From CAWCGU01 sp963795195 (GTDB lineage Bacteria; Actinomycetota; Thermoleophilia; Solirubrobacterales; 70-9), in the NCBI GenBank assembly GCA_963795195.1, contig CAWCGU010000006.1, positions 1,426,001 to 1,490,000 on the forward strand: a DNA stretch of 64,000 bases, written 5' to 3'. The notes beneath the pieces are model-generated. The model made no database searches, had not been told where the DNA came from, and saw only the letters and a list, made by a program, of their open reading frames with translations. This document shows, in pieces, positions 31,927-41,530 of the stretch (positions within the stretch are counted from its first letter, which is position 1; each line of letters begins with the position of its first letter). The position numbers were made by a program, and so were the translations under genes.

Positions 31927-32951
31927 GCGACGGGTTCGCCGGCCAGCTGGATCACGGCGCCGTTCTCGTCGAGCGAGCGCTGCAGCGCCTCGAGGACACG
32001 CACGACGCGAAGCCCACTGTGACCGTCGGAGCGCGGGCGTTCACCGGAGCGGATGCATGCGAGAAAGTGCTCGCACTCGATTCGCAGCGGCTCGCGGTTG
32101 GGAATCGCCGGGCTGGTTGCGGCCCCCGAACGCGTGATGTACTCGCCGTAGGAATCGAACTCGCGGTCAAACCCCTTGTCGAAGATCGTCAGCTTGCGCT
32201 CGAGCGCCATATCGTCGAGGGTCGCCATGCGCTTGGACCCGACCACGGTGATCTTTCGCTCCTTGTGCGGGTCAAGCCAGGAGAGGTGCAGGTGGGCGAC
32301 GATCCCCGACGGGTATCGAAGGAAGGCAAAGACGACGTCCTCGACACCCTCGCGCACATAGGCCGACCCCTGGGCCCAAGCCTCGACGGGGGTCTCGTTG
32401 GCCAAAGCGAGGACGACGGAGACGTCGTGGGCGCCGAGGCTCCAGAGCGCGTTCTCGTCGCTGCGAAGCTTGCCCAGGTTGAGCCGCTGCGAGTAGACGT
32501 AGTGGATCTCCCCCAGCTCGCCACTCTCGGTCAGCTCTCGCAGCTGCTCGATGCCGGGGTGGTACTCGAGCAGATGGCCCGTCATCAGCGTCCTCCCCGC
32601 CTCCTCGGCCAGCTCGACCACACGTTCTGCCGAGGCCACGTCCTGTGCGAGCGGCTTCTCGACGAAACAGTGCTTGCCGGCGGCGAGCACACGCTCGGCG
32701 AGATCTGCGTGGGTGGGGACGGGCGTCGTCACCGCCACGGCTTCAAGCGACTCGTCGGCGAGCATCTCGTCGAGGTCGGCGCAGAAGCGCGCGCCGGGAA
32801 AGGCGCCGCCCCAGCGCTGACGCGAAGCCGCGTCCGCGTCACAGCACCAGGCCAACTCGGCGCCGTCGATTGCGTTGAAGTTGCGAGCCAGGTTGGGACC
32901 CCAGTAGCCGAGTCCCACGACCCCGACGCGTATCGGCTGCGTTTCGGCCAC
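31923..32951 (-). CDS. Gfo/Idh/MocA-family sugar dehydrogenase (WbpB-like)
   Basis: 342 residues, intact; GTG at 32951. Rossmann start IRVGVVGLGYWGPNLARNF; catalytic EKP in HCFVEKPLAQDVASA; C-terminal domain with LNLGKLRSDENALWSLGAHDVSV and FLRYPSGIVAHLHLSWLDPHKER. In the ManNAc3NAcA route the WbpB-type enzyme oxidises C3 of UDP-GlcNAc-uronate before transamination, and its DegT partner lies directly opposite. It has its own promoter-like element immediately upstream. Confidence 0.88.
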   Translation of the reverse strand: MAETQPIRVGVVGLGYWGPNLARNFNAIDGAELAWCCDADAASRQRWGGAFPGARFCADLDEMLADESLEAVAVTTPVPTHADLAERVLAAGKHCFVEKPLAQDVASAERVVELAEEAGRTLMTGHLLEYHPGIEQLRELTESGELGEIHYVYSQRLNLGKLRSDENALWSLGAHDVSVVLALANETPVEAWAQGSAYVREGVEDVVFAFLRYPSGIVAHLHLSWLDPHKERKITVVGSKRMATLDDMALERKLTIFDKGFDREFDSYGEYITRSGAATSPAIPNREPLRIECEHFLACIRSGERPRSDGHSGLRVVRVLEALQRSLDENGAVIQLAGEPVA

Positions 32952-32957
32952 GGGCGC

Positions 32958-32963
32958 AGGGTA
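32958..32963 (-). promoter_or_regulatory. -10 element (TACCCT) for a probably leaderless dehydrogenase transcript
   Basis: On the minus strand TACCCT ends 6 bases before the GTG at 32951. No ribosome binding site lies between, so the message is probably leaderless. The same TACCCT occurs before the gene at 57,801. Confidence 0.45.
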
Positions 32964-33022
32964 GCGGTGCGTGGCGGGCCCGACGGAGGGCGATCTGGCA
33001 GATTGCTCAGCGGAGTGAAGCG

Positions 33023-34115
33023 ATGAGAATCCTCACAGTCGTGGGCAATCGCCCCCAGTTCATCAAGGCCGCGGCGGTCTCCCGCCACCTGCGCGAACGC
33101 GGCGAGGAGATCCTCGTGCACACCGGGTCAGCACTACGACCGCGAGCTCTCCGAGCTCTTCTTCGAGGAGCTCGAGCTGCCGCCGCCCGACCACATGCTC
33201 GGCGTCGGCGCCGGCAGCCACGCGAGCAGACGGCGAAGACCCTGCGGGAGCTCGAGCCGCTGCTCGCCGAGGTCGCGCCCGACGCCGTGCTCGTCTACGG
33301 GGACACGAACGCGACGCTCGGCGGCGCGCTGGTCGCCGCCAAGGCGGAGGTCCCGATCGCGCACGTCGAAGCCGGCATGCGCTCGTTCATCCGGACGATG
33401 CCCGAGGAGATCAACCGCATCGTCGCCGACCGGCTCTCCGGCCTGCTGCTTTGCTCGACGCCGACGGCGATCGAGAACCTCGAACGAGAGGGCATGGGCG
33501 AGGCACGCACAGCTCGTCGGCGACGTGATGGCCGACATCGCGCTGACCTTCGGAGAGGTCGCCGAGCGGCGCTCGACGATCCTCGAGCGCCTCGGCCTCG
33601 AGGAGCGTGGTTACCTGCTGGTCACCGCGCACCGCGCCGAGAACGTCGACGATCCCGGCCCGGCTGGAGCTGCTGGTCGGGCTGCTCGAAGACGGCGGCA
33701 GCGGACGCGCAAGCTGGTGCTGCCGCTGCATCCCCGAACCGCGGCCAGGCTCGACGCCGCCGGCCTGCGGCTCGCGGCTCGAGGCGGCGGCGCAGATCAC
33801 CGAACCGCTCGGCTATCTCGACATGACCCGGCTGCTGCACGGCGCCCGAGCCGCGCTGACCGACTCCGGTGGACTGCAGAAGGAGGCGTTTCTCGCCGGC
33901 GTCCCGTGCGTGACCCTGCGCCCTGCAACCGAGTGGGTCGAAACGGTCGCAGGCGGGCTGGAACCGCCTGGTCGATCTCGACATGGACGCGGCGCTCTCG
34001 GCGCTGGGCGAGCTGGCGCCGCTGCGTGACGAGCGACCCTCCCGACGCCTCGATCTACGGCGGCGGCACGGCTGGGCTTCGGGTCGCCGAAGCGATCGCC
34101 GCCTGGACCGGCTGA
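33023..34115 (+). pseudogene. wecB: UDP-GlcNAc 2-epimerase, about eight frameshifts
   Basis: ATG at 33023 with GGAG 8 bases upstream. Joining the frames gives MRILTVVGNRPQFIKAAAVSRHL, QHYDRELSELFFEELEL, GSHA/EQTAKTLRELEPLLAEV, VLVYGDTNATLGGALVAAK, HVEAGMRSFIRTMPEEINRI, VTAHRAENVDDP, LTDSGGLQKEAFLAGVPCVTLR and ATEWVETV: a complete WecB/MnaA. Shifts fall near 33,127, 33,222, 33,497, 33,659, 33,705, 33,775, 33,955 and 34,040. It would make UDP-ManNAc (or its diacetamido-uronate form, like WbpI). Every conserved residue survives, which argues against old decay. Confidence 0.85.
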
Positions 34116-34121
34116 GAGCCG

Positions 34122-35303
34122 ATGGCCGCGTCAAGCAGGCTGCAGAGCGACGGGATCCGTCCTCATCTACAACTCGGTCTACCCGGAGGCGCCGGTGGTT
34201 CGCGAGAGCGTCGAGGCGTTTCGGGCCTTCTCGAGCTTCCCGGTCTTCCCCGTCAACGCCGCGCTCGGCTACCCCAGCGGACTCGACGGCATCCGTTTCG
34301 CGGCGATCGTCCTGCATTACACGATGTTCTACGGGAAGTTCGCCCCACTCACCGAGGACTTCCGTTGCCACCTCGCAGCCCACCCGATTCCTTCGGGTCG
34401 CCTTCTTTCAGGACGAGCAGGCCTACCTCCCGGAGCGAATCGACTTCTGCCGGGAGTACGGAATCGACCTGATCTACACCTGCATCGAGGCCCCTCACGC
34501 CGAGCGGGTCTACGCGCCGAGCGGCGCCGAGCGCGTCGTCACCTACCTGCCCGGTTACGTGAGCCGCGAGCTTGCCGCCCAGCGGCCGCCGCAGGGTGAG
34601 CGGCCGATCGACATCGGCTACCGCGGCCGCAAGCCGCCGCCTCGTGGACGGGGGCGGCGCTCGAGAAGTACGAGATCGCCGAGCGGTTCCGGGACCGCTC
34701 CGCCGGCCTGGGCCTGAAGCTCGACATCGAGACGAGCGAGGCGAAGCGCATCTACGGAGACGGCTGGCTGCGCTTCATCGGCAGTTGCAAGGCGGTGCTC
34801 GGGACGGAGTCCGGCGCGGCGATCGCCGATCCCCAGGCGAAGGGGAGATCCCCTATCGCACGATCAGCCCGCGCCACTTCGAGGCGGCCGCGATGCGCAG
34901 CTGCCAGATCCTCTACGAAGGCCACTACTCCGGGGTGATGGAGCCGATGACCCATTACATCCCGCTGCGCAAGGACTTCTCGAACTTCGACGAGGTGGTC
35001 GAGGCCTTCCGCGATCCGGAACTGCGACAGCGGCTTACCGACAACGCTCACCGCGACCTGATCGCCTCGGGCCGCTACGCCTACGAGGCGTTCGTCGCAG
35101 GCTTCGACCGCGAGCTCGAGGCCGCTGGGCTGAGCGTGCCCGCCGGGTTCGATCCAGAGCCCACCGCCCGCGCGCTCTACCCGACGCGGGCGCGGAGCGC
35201 CCTGGTGCGTTCGAGGGCGCGGCTCAAAGCGCTGGTCCGAGTCGGGTTGAACAGGGTCCGTGGGCGCCCGCCCACGGATTCACTGCGTTCGCCCCGCGAT
35301 TGA
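34122..35303 (+). pseudogene. CgeB-like glycosyltransferase, frameshifted and shortened
   Basis: ATG 6 bases after the epimerase stop. Joined pieces: VLIYNSVYPEAPVVRESVEAF, FFQDEQAYLPERIDFCREYGIDLIYT, VVTYLPGYVSRELAAQ, RPIDIGYRGRKPPP, EKYEIAERFRDRSAGLGLKLDI, YGDGWLRFIGSCKAVLGTESGA, then PYRTISPRHFEAAAMRSCQILYEGHYSGV. Shifts lie near 34,160, 34,390, 34,640 and 34,830-34,860. It is a paralogue of the gene at 49,407. Compared with it, about 30 residues after GTESGA (the SVLDFDGSLNE segment) are missing. Cytoplasmic sugar transfer is inferred; the substrate is unknown. Confidence 0.75.
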
Positions 35304-35312
35304 GTGCGGGCT

Positions 35313-36038
35313 TCAGGTCGCGTTGGTGAGCAGGTCTCCGGTCCTTTCCAGCCCGCAATGGAAAAGCGCGTCCGCAATCGAAAGGCCGGGCACGAACGGA
35401 TCCGCCGACTGCGGGTACAGCGGATGCGCGAAGTTCTGTTCGACGAGATCGACCCCGCGCTCTGCGAACAGCTCGTCCCGCTGGTAGCCGCCAGCGCCGC
35501 CGCCGGCGAGGTAGGCCGTCCCAGCTACGGTCTGGACGATCGAGATAAGAAGCTCGGTGGCGTCACCCGAGATGTTCAGATCCGAGCTTCTGACCAGGAG
35601 CGTCGTGTCGAGGCCAATCGCCTCCGCAATCGCCCGGATGTTGTAATCGTTGTACTCGGCGAGCATCGAGTTTGGGTTGAGAACGCATTCCCTCAGCAAA
35701 GGCTGGACCTCGGCGAGGTACGGAGCACGGGCATACGCCTGCTCGATCGTGCTGACAAGCTTCTCCCGCCAGGGACGGGATTCGTCGATCTCCATCTCAT
35801 TGATGGCACGGGTGCCGTGGTAGGCGCGCACGATCGGAGCGGTCACCCAGACCGGCCCCGGGGCTGCGAGAACCTTCACCCTGTTGGTCGGCGTCCCTCC
35901 CTTCTTCGGAAACTGAACGTGGTCGAGGAGCACCATCGTGTCGGCCCGAGCCAGCTTCGCGAACCACCCCAGCCAGGGGAAGAAGTTCGGTTGGTGGATG
36001 GCGACGAGGCGCTCAGGAGGCGCGGCCAAGATGTTCAT
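35313..36038 (-). CDS. WbqC-family protein
   Basis: About 241 residues from the ATG at 36038, which lies inside the end of the upstream acetyltransferase gene (26-base overlap). It begins ERLVAIHQPNFFPWLGWFAKLARAD and continues VLLDHVQFPKKGGTPTNRVKV and LAEYNDYNIRAIAEAIGLDT, then ADPFVPGLSIADALFHCG. This is the WbqC-like family, common in O-antigen loci and without a settled reaction. It is the last gene of an eight-gene minus-strand series coupled by short overlaps. Intact. Confidence 0.85.
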   Translation of the reverse strand: MNILAAPPERLVAIHQPNFFPWLGWFAKLARADTMVLLDHVQFPKKGGTPTNRVKVLAAPGPVWVTAPIVRAYHGTRAINEMEIDESRPWREKLVSTIEQAYARAPYLAEVQPLLRECVLNPNSMLAEYNDYNIRAIAEAIGLDTTLLVRSSDLNISGDATELLISIVQTVAGTAYLAGGGAGGYQRDELFAERGVDLVEQNFAHPLYPQSADPFVPGLSIADALFHCGLERTGDLLTNAT

Positions 36039-36546
36039 CCCGCAGGATCGCCATGACGACGACATCGACGCGCTCGCCGTCGAGATAGACCGCCTTGCGA
36101 AGGGTGCCCTCCCGGCGCATTCCCGCTTTCTCGTAGACCCTGAGCGCGCGCTCGTTGCCCCCGAACACCTTCAGGTGCACCCGAGCGAGATCGAGATCGT
36201 TGAAGGCATGGTCCAGGAGCAGCTGGACTGCCTGGGTGCCGACCCCGCGTCCGCGAGCCTCCTCGGGTCCAATCCTGATCAGCAGCTCAGCGGTACGGTG
36301 ACGCGGGTCGATATCGCGGAGCTGGCAGCTCCCGACGAGCTCTCCTCCGTCCAGCAGGCGGATGGCGAAGATGACGACGTCCTCGCGGCTGCGGATCTGC
36401 TCGAACCACTCTTCATGATTGGGCTCGTGGACTGGCGAGTAGGCGGAGCTCAGCAGGACGAGCTCGCGATCGTTGATCCACTCGTACAGCCGCTCGGCGT
36501 CGTCGGTCGAGATTGGGGCTAGCTCGATGTCCATTTCGCGTCTCAT
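36013..36546 (-). CDS. GNAT acetyltransferase (RimJ/RimL/PseH type)
   Basis: 177 residues, intact. GNAT pattern: IELAPISTDDAERLYEWINDRE, IFAIRLLDGGELVGSCQLRDID, then the acetyl-CoA loop IGPEEARGRGVGTQAVQLLLDHAF and VFGGNERALRVYEKAGMRREG. In sugar loci such proteins (for example PseH) acetylate 4-amino sugars bound to UDP; ribosomal-protein acetylation is the other common role. Context favours the sugar role. It overlaps the upstream glycosyltransferase by 4 bases. Confidence 0.85.
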   Translation of the reverse strand: MRREMDIELAPISTDDAERLYEWINDRELVLLSSAYSPVHEPNHEEWFEQIRSREDVVIFAIRLLDGGELVGSCQLRDIDPRHRTAELLIRIGPEEARGRGVGTQAVQLLLDHAFNDLDLARVHLKVFGGNERALRVYEKAGMRREGTLRKAVYLDGERVDVVVMAILRDEHLGRAS

Positions 36547-37739
36547 CGGTTCCCGAAGAGCAGCTCGCCGTAGATGCGATCGAAGCGCTCCGCTCCGGCA
36601 CGTGCAGAATGCCAGCGAACCGCGAACTCGCGACTGCGCTTGCCGATCTCCTCTCTGCGCTGCGAATCTTCAACTAGCCCTCGGACGATCTCATAGACGG
36701 TGTCCTCACCCGCGTCGATCACGGGCAGCTGGTCGACGTAGTCGGGAATCTCCGCGCGCATCTGCTCGAGCCATTCGGAACGCAGGTTGCAGACAACAGG
36801 CTTGCCGAGCATCATCCCCTCGCGAGCGGTGGCGCCGAAGAACCCGTACGTGAGCATGTCACCAAAGATGTCGGCCTGCGCCTGGTAGTAGCGCACCTCC
36901 TTGTTTGGCACCTCGTGGGGCGAGATCAGCTCAACGTCGTAGCCCTCGCTTCTCAGCCGCTCCACCAGCGGCACCCAGACGTGGGTCGACTTAATGTTGC
37001 GCCCGCTGACGGCGTCGGTCCGCGCCTCCATGTTCCCGACCGTGTGGTAAATCCGCACTAGGCCTTCGCGCTGAGGCAACCTGAACGCCTCTGGAATCTC
37101 CAGGTCCGGCCTCCAGAACTCGGGGTCGAGGCAGTAGAACTCGGGCACCTCATGGATACGGGGATCGACGTTGTAGTCGATTCGGTTTCCGCCCAGCAGC
37201 ACCTGGAAGTCGGCGACGCTGTTACGAAACGCCCCCCACTTCAGATTGCGCTGATCGCTGCAAACGGACGGCGAGTTGCGCCAGGCGCAGTCCGCGCAAA
37301 CGGGGCTAGAGCCCCAGCTCCCAAACGAAGTCTGCGAGACCCCGTCCAGACAACCGTTGTTCGTGTACACGATCTTCTTGCCCAGGCGCTTCAGCAAGCG
37401 AATCTCATCGCCCTCCCGGAAGACGCGCGATACCGCATCGTGAAGTGGATGCCCGAAGCGGATGCCGTGGGCGTTACTGAAATGGAAGATGTCGTAGTTG
37501 CGAATCGCCGAGAGGTAGACGCGAAGGTGACGCAGGGCGTCGAACCGCGAGCCATAGCGGAGCCTGTAGTCCTCACCGTGGTAGTAGCGATCGTTGTCAG
37601 GTTCCGGGTCCCAATTGAGTATGTCGGCCTTCCAGCCGACCTCCCGCAGAGCCCGGGACAGGCACCAGGTGTTGTAGTAGGCCTGGCCCACGTAAAGCAC
37701 CCGGCCCTTCACAGCGGGCCGATCGGCGGCGGCGGTCAA
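36543..37739 (-). CDS. Glycosyltransferase, GT-B type, with Cys-rich insert
   Basis: 398 residues, intact. It starts GRVLYVGQAYYNTWCLSRALREVGW; the C-terminal half has VRIYHTVGNMEARTDAVSG, LISPHEVPNKEVRYYQAQADIFGDMLTYGFFGATAREGMMLGKPVVC, the donor-site helix of GT-B enzymes. A short insert near residues 140-165 has four cysteines (NNGCLDG, SPVCADCAWR, SVCSDQ), possibly a zinc site, also seen in some glycosyltransferases of bacterial glycan loci. It overlaps both neighbours by 4 bases, so its level is tied to the ABC exporter. Confidence 0.8.
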   Translation of the reverse strand: MTAAADRPAVKGRVLYVGQAYYNTWCLSRALREVGWKADILNWDPEPDNDRYYHGEDYRLRYGSRFDALRHLRVYLSAIRNYDIFHFSNAHGIRFGHPLHDAVSRVFREGDEIRLLKRLGKKIVYTNNGCLDGVSQTSFGSWGSSPVCADCAWRNSPSVCSDQRNLKWGAFRNSVADFQVLLGGNRIDYNVDPRIHEVPEFYCLDPEFWRPDLEIPEAFRLPQREGLVRIYHTVGNMEARTDAVSGRNIKSTHVWVPLVERLRSEGYDVELISPHEVPNKEVRYYQAQADIFGDMLTYGFFGATAREGMMLGKPVVCNLRSEWLEQMRAEIPDYVDQLPVIDAGEDTVYEIVRGLVEDSQRREEIGKRSREFAVRWHSARAGAERFDRIYGELLFGNR

Positions 37740-39052
37740 TCGCTGCGCGCGGGTAGATCCGCCGCCGTCGCGGTCAGCCCGGCCGTCGACCAGGTCGAGT
37801 GCGGTCGCACGGAGCCCTGGACGACGTTCCAGGGGTAGGGGTACGAACCGTCATGCGGCGAGTTCACGACCGTGAAAGCGAGCACTCGTTCCACGAGATC
37901 GAGCGTCAGCCCGACCAGACGGTGAACGGCGATCTCGAGGTGGTACTCCCCCGGCAGAAGCATCAGGTCGAGTTCGGCGTTGATCTCAATCGCGCCGACT
38001 TCGAGAGACATTAGCGATCCGTCACGGTCGATGCTCTGGGCAGTAACCACGCGGATTCCGTCGCCGGTCGCGATGCCGATGTCGACTACGGCGTCGTCAA
38101 TCGGCTCGCCGACTTCGAACGACATCCGCACCGACATCGGCTCACCGAGGGAGAGCCGGTCGGTTGCCTGGCCCTCGGCGCCGCAGAGGTCCACCCGCGC
38201 GAGCTTGACGGCGCCCGTCCCGATCCGCGACACGCCCTCTGCCAGGGTGGCCGAGCCGCCCTGCTGGGTGGCTCCTGCGGTCTGCAGATAGGCAGCGACG
38301 ACCTGTGCCGTCGGGCCGGCAGCCTTGAGGTGGCCGTGGTCAATCCACACGGATCGGTGGCAGAGCCGCTGTACCGCTGAGAGGTTATGGCTGACGAAGA
38401 CGATCGTGCGCCCCTCCCCGACGACGTCCTGCATCCGGCCTAGGCAGCGACGCTGAAACTCGGCGTCGCCGACCGCCAGAACCTCGTCGATGAGCAGGAT
38501 CTCCGGCTCGAGGAAGGCCGCGACCGCGAAGGCCAGCCGCACGTACATGCCGCTCGAGTAGCGCTTGACCGGCGGTGTCGAGAATTCCTCCACGCCCGCG
38601 AACTCGACGATCTCGTCGAACTTGTCGGTCATCTCCTGGCGCCTCATGCCGAGGATCGCGCCGCTCAGGAAGGCGTTCTCACGCCCACTCAGCTCGGGGT
38701 GGAATCCGGTGCCCACCTCGAGCAGCGTCCCCACCCGCCCGTCGAGCGTGATCGAGCCGGTGTCGGGCAGCGTTACCCTGGCCAGCAGCTTGAGCAGGGT
38801 GCTCTTGCCGGCTCCGTTGGCGCCGATCAGCCCCAGCACCTCACCGCGCTCCACCTCGAGCGACACGTCCCGCAGCGCCCAGAACTCCTTCTCGGTGGAG
38901 TCCCCGCCCGAATCGCTATCACCGCCGGACCGCGAGCGCCGCCAGCTGAGCCCCCTGCCGAGCTTCTCGACGAAGGTGGTCGGGCGCATCGTCGCGCCCA
39001 GCTGATAGCGCTTGCTGACGGATTCGACGCGGATGACGGGGTCGTCGCTCAC
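37736..39052 (-). CDS. ABC transporter ATP-binding protein with Wzt C-terminal domain
   Basis: About 438 residues from the GTG at 39052, which lies 4 bases after the permease stop. Walker A GANGAGKST, Q-loop region VGTGFHPELSGRENAF, signature YSSGMYVRLAFAV, Walker B ILLIDEVLAVGD and the H-loop VSHN are all present. Residues 270-430 form a beta domain (VKLARVDLCGAEG, MSVRMSFEVGEPIDDAVVDIGI) like Wzt_C, which in O9a-type systems reads the finished chain end. It powers glycan export with the adjacent permease. The loop SGGDSDSGGDSTEKEFWALRDV before the core is longer than usual. Confidence 0.92.
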   Translation of the reverse strand: MSDDPVIRVESVSKRYQLGATMRPTTFVEKLGRGLSWRRSRSGGDSDSGGDSTEKEFWALRDVSLEVERGEVLGLIGANGAGKSTLLKLLARVTLPDTGSITLDGRVGTLLEVGTGFHPELSGRENAFLSGAILGMRRQEMTDKFDEIVEFAGVEEFSTPPVKRYSSGMYVRLAFAVAAFLEPEILLIDEVLAVGDAEFQRRCLGRMQDVVGEGRTIVFVSHNLSAVQRLCHRSVWIDHGHLKAAGPTAQVVAAYLQTAGATQQGGSATLAEGVSRIGTGAVKLARVDLCGAEGQATDRLSLGEPMSVRMSFEVGEPIDDAVVDIGIATGDGIRVVTAQSIDRDGSLMSLEVGAIEINAELDLMLLPGEYHLEIAVHRLVGLTLDLVERVLAFTVVNSPHDGSYPYPWNVVQGSVRPHSTWSTAGLTATAADLPARSD

Positions 39053-39056
39053 TGGC

Positions 39057-39933
39057 TCAGATGATGTCAGCGAAATCACGCTCGGCCCGCTGGAAATACC
39101 AGGCACCGGCCAGCATCAGCACTGGTGCGGCGATCACCGGAACAAGGAGCAGCAGGCCCGGCGCGTCCGCCCCTCCGAACAGCAGCCACCTATAGGTCTC
39201 GAGGATTCCGACAAGCGGATTCAACGCGTAGAACCGCTGGGCGGCCTCGGGGACGAGCTCGAATGGGTAGACGATCGGCGTCGACGAAGAGGCCGACCTG
39301 GATCGCGAAAGGGACCACGAAGGCGATGTCCCTGTATTTGACGTTCAAAGCCGACAGCCAGAGCCCGATTCCGAGCGCGAGCAGCCAGGTGAGGACGATC
39401 AGCGCCGGAAGCAGGACGATGCGCGGGCTCGGCACGACGCCGTAGGCGAGAATGACCGGGATAACGACGCTGAAGGCAACGATGAAATCCACCAGCGGCT
39501 GGGCCGAAGCCGAGAGCGGAATGATCACCCGGGGGAAGTAGACCTTGGTGATCAGCGTCGAGCTCTGCACGGTGCTGTCGGAGATCTTCACCAGCGAGCC
39601 GGAGAAGTAGAGCCAGAGAACCAGCCCCGAGAGCGCGAAGACTGGATAGGGCACACCGCTGCCTGACGGCACGCGTGCGTAGAGCCCGAGGAAGACGCTG
39701 AAGACCGCGGCGAACAGCAGCGGCTGCAGCACCGCCCAGGCGGCACCGATCGCCGTCTGCTTGTAGCGGATCGCTACGTCGCGCCGCATCAGCAGGTAGA
39801 TCAGGTCGCGCGACGCCCACAGCTCGCGCAGGCTCGGCAGCTCGAACCCGCTGGCAGGCGTAATCACCCGGCGCTGATGGATCAGCTGGTTGGTTGCCGC
39901 GTCCTTGATTCCTGGACCTCCATCTCCGTCCAT
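39057..39933 (-). CDS. ABC-2 type polysaccharide export permease (Wzm-like), one frameshift
   Basis: About 290 residues. Conserved start ELWASRDLIYLLMRRDVAIRYKQTAIGAAWAVLQPLL, then membrane segments LFAAVFSVFLGLY, VFALSGLVLWLYFSGSL, FIVAFSVVIPVILAY, LPALIVLTWLLALGIGLWLSALNVKYRDIAF. A single-base shift near 39,283 restores TPIVYPFELVPEAAQRFYALNPLVGILETYRWLLFG and the last segment, ending ERDFADII. The proposed ATG at 39933 lies 52 bases inside the upstream deacetylase-like gene. It moves lipid-linked glycan across the membrane together with the Wzt-like partner. Confidence 0.9.
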
Positions 39934-40634
39934 TGCTCCGGGGTGACGATCTCCCCCATCTCGATCCCCAGGTCGGCCGCCAGCTCCGACATCTTCTCGC
40001 GAAGAGTGGCGGGCCGCTGCCGCCACCAGAACGGGTGGATGAGCAGCTGCAGCAGCTCCGGCGGCTCGGCGAGCAGTTGCACGAGGTCGGTTTCGCGCCA
40101 ACTCTGGTTCGAGTCGGACGCGTAGGCGATCCCGGTGAAGAATCGCGGCGCATAGGTGTTGATCAACGGATCGGGAAGCAGCAGGTGTTGCACGGCGCGG
40201 CGCCCCGGCATGTGAAACGAGACGACGCGGACCTCGGACTCGAACTCCGCGCCGAGCGCCTGCGCCTGTTCGACCACCAGCCGAACGGCATCCTCGTCTG
40301 AATCGATGCTGCTGACGTCCGCGTGCAACCCAAGCGTGTGGCCAGCCTCAAGTGCCGCAATGATCGCCGCCCGCTCGCGCGGGCTCTCCACGCTGTACCA
40401 CGGGGAGTCGGTCTGCACGCAGTAGGTCGCCGACACCCCCGCCGCGGCCTCGATCGCGGCGACCTCGGTCATGAAGCGCGGGCCGTAGTCGATGTCGTGG
40501 CGCAGCAGTACCGTCGGCTGCCCGTCCAGCTCCGACCAGTCGAGGTCGGCGAAACCGGCGAAGCGGCAGCCGCTTTCGAACGCAAGGGAGAGCAGCTCCG
40601 AGTACTCCTCGTGTGTGAAGGTGTCGTAGCTCAT
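39882..40634 (-). CDS. Polysaccharide-deacetylase-like protein
   Basis: 250 residues, intact. It has the NodB-like metal motifs in modified form: VLLRHDIDYGPRFMTEVAAIEAA (the HD/DID motif) and GHTLGLHADVSS (the H-x-x-D/H motif), then VVSFHMPGRRAV. There is no signal peptide, so it acts in the cytoplasm, perhaps on nucleotide or lipid-linked sugars. Similar proteins occur in sugar loci without a proven role. It overlaps the upstream epimerase by 4 bases. Confidence 0.8.
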   Translation of the reverse strand: MSYDTFTHEEYSELLSLAFESGCRFAGFADLDWSELDGQPTVLLRHDIDYGPRFMTEVAAIEAAAGVSATYCVQTDSPWYSVESPRERAAIIAALEAGHTLGLHADVSSIDSDEDAVRLVVEQAQALGAEFESEVRVVSFHMPGRRAVQHLLLPDPLINTYAPRFFTGIAYASDSNQSWRETDLVQLLAEPPELLQLLIHPFWWRQRPATLREKMSELAADLGIEMGEIVTPEQWTEMEVQESRTRQPTS

Positions 40635-41530
40635 CCCGAAACCGCCTCGGGCGCAGCGTTGGCCGCCAGCACCGAGCCAATGCCCTGCTCGAAGCTGCGT
40701 GGAGCCGGCAGCCCGGGGAAGGCCGCCGCGAATGCCGTGCGCTCGGCGACATAGCCGCCCGGCTCATCAGCGGAGTCGGCAACCAGCGTCGGCGTCCGAT
40801 CCAACAGCGCTCCGATTGTCGTCGCCATCTCGGCGATCCCTAGGGCCTCGACGCCCCCCACGTTCAAAGTGCTCGCCGGCCCCTCGACGGCGGTCGCCGC
40901 GAGCAACGCACCAGCTACGTCGGCGACGTGGATCGGGCTGAGCAGCAGGCCTCGGGCACCCTCGACGTTGACGGCATCGCCGTTGCGCAGACGCTCGATC
41001 AGGTCCGCCACGAGCCGCCCGCGCTGTCCCGGGCCGTAGACCGTGAAGATCCGCATCACCAGGCAGGAGAATTCGCTGCCATAGGGGCCAATCAGGAGCT
41101 CAGCGGCACGCTTGGTCGCCGGGTAGAACTGGGCGCAGTCAAGCGGAGCCCTTTCGCTCAGAGGCTCCAACGAGCGCTGGTACAGCGTCGCGGTGGAAGC
41201 GAACACGAAACGCGACACGCCGCTACGACGCGCGAACTCGAGCAGGCGGGCGGTAGCCGCGACGTTCACCGCCATCATGTCCGAGGCCCCCTCGGGGAAC
41301 TCCCGCGAGCGGCGTGACTGCGCCAGGTGGATGATCGCGTCGACGCCCTGGGGCAGCTTCTCCGTAAAGCTCTCCGAACCGAGGTCGGCCGTGATCCACT
41401 CGACGGCGCCGGCTCCGACTTCGGCACCGGATGCAGGCGAGCGCAGGCCGAACAACTCGTGATCACCCTCAGCCTGGCGCGCAAGCTCACGGCCGACGAA
41501 CCCACTGGCTCCGGTCACCAGGATCCTCAT
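40631..41530 (-). CDS. NAD-dependent epimerase/dehydratase family protein
   Basis: 299 residues, intact. Rossmann start MRILVTGASGFVGRELARQ; catalytic set FVFASTATLYQ and YPATKRAAELL (YxxxK); VMRIFTVYGPGQRGRL and SPIHVADVAGALL follow. Length and motifs fit extended SDRs that reduce, dehydrate or epimerise nucleotide sugars; the exact reaction cannot be told. It overlaps both neighbours by 4 bases in the export operon. Confidence 0.88.
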   Translation of the reverse strand: MRILVTGASGFVGRELARQAEGDHELFGLRSPASGAEVGAGAVEWITADLGSESFTEKLPQGVDAIIHLAQSRRSREFPEGASDMMAVNVAATARLLEFARRSGVSRFVFASTATLYQRSLEPLSERAPLDCAQFYPATKRAAELLIGPYGSEFSCLVMRIFTVYGPGQRGRLVADLIERLRNGDAVNVEGARGLLLSPIHVADVAGALLAATAVEGPASTLNVGGVEALGIAEMATTIGALLDRTPTLVADSADEPGGYVAERTAFAAAFPGLPAPRSFEQGIGSVLAANAAPEAVSG

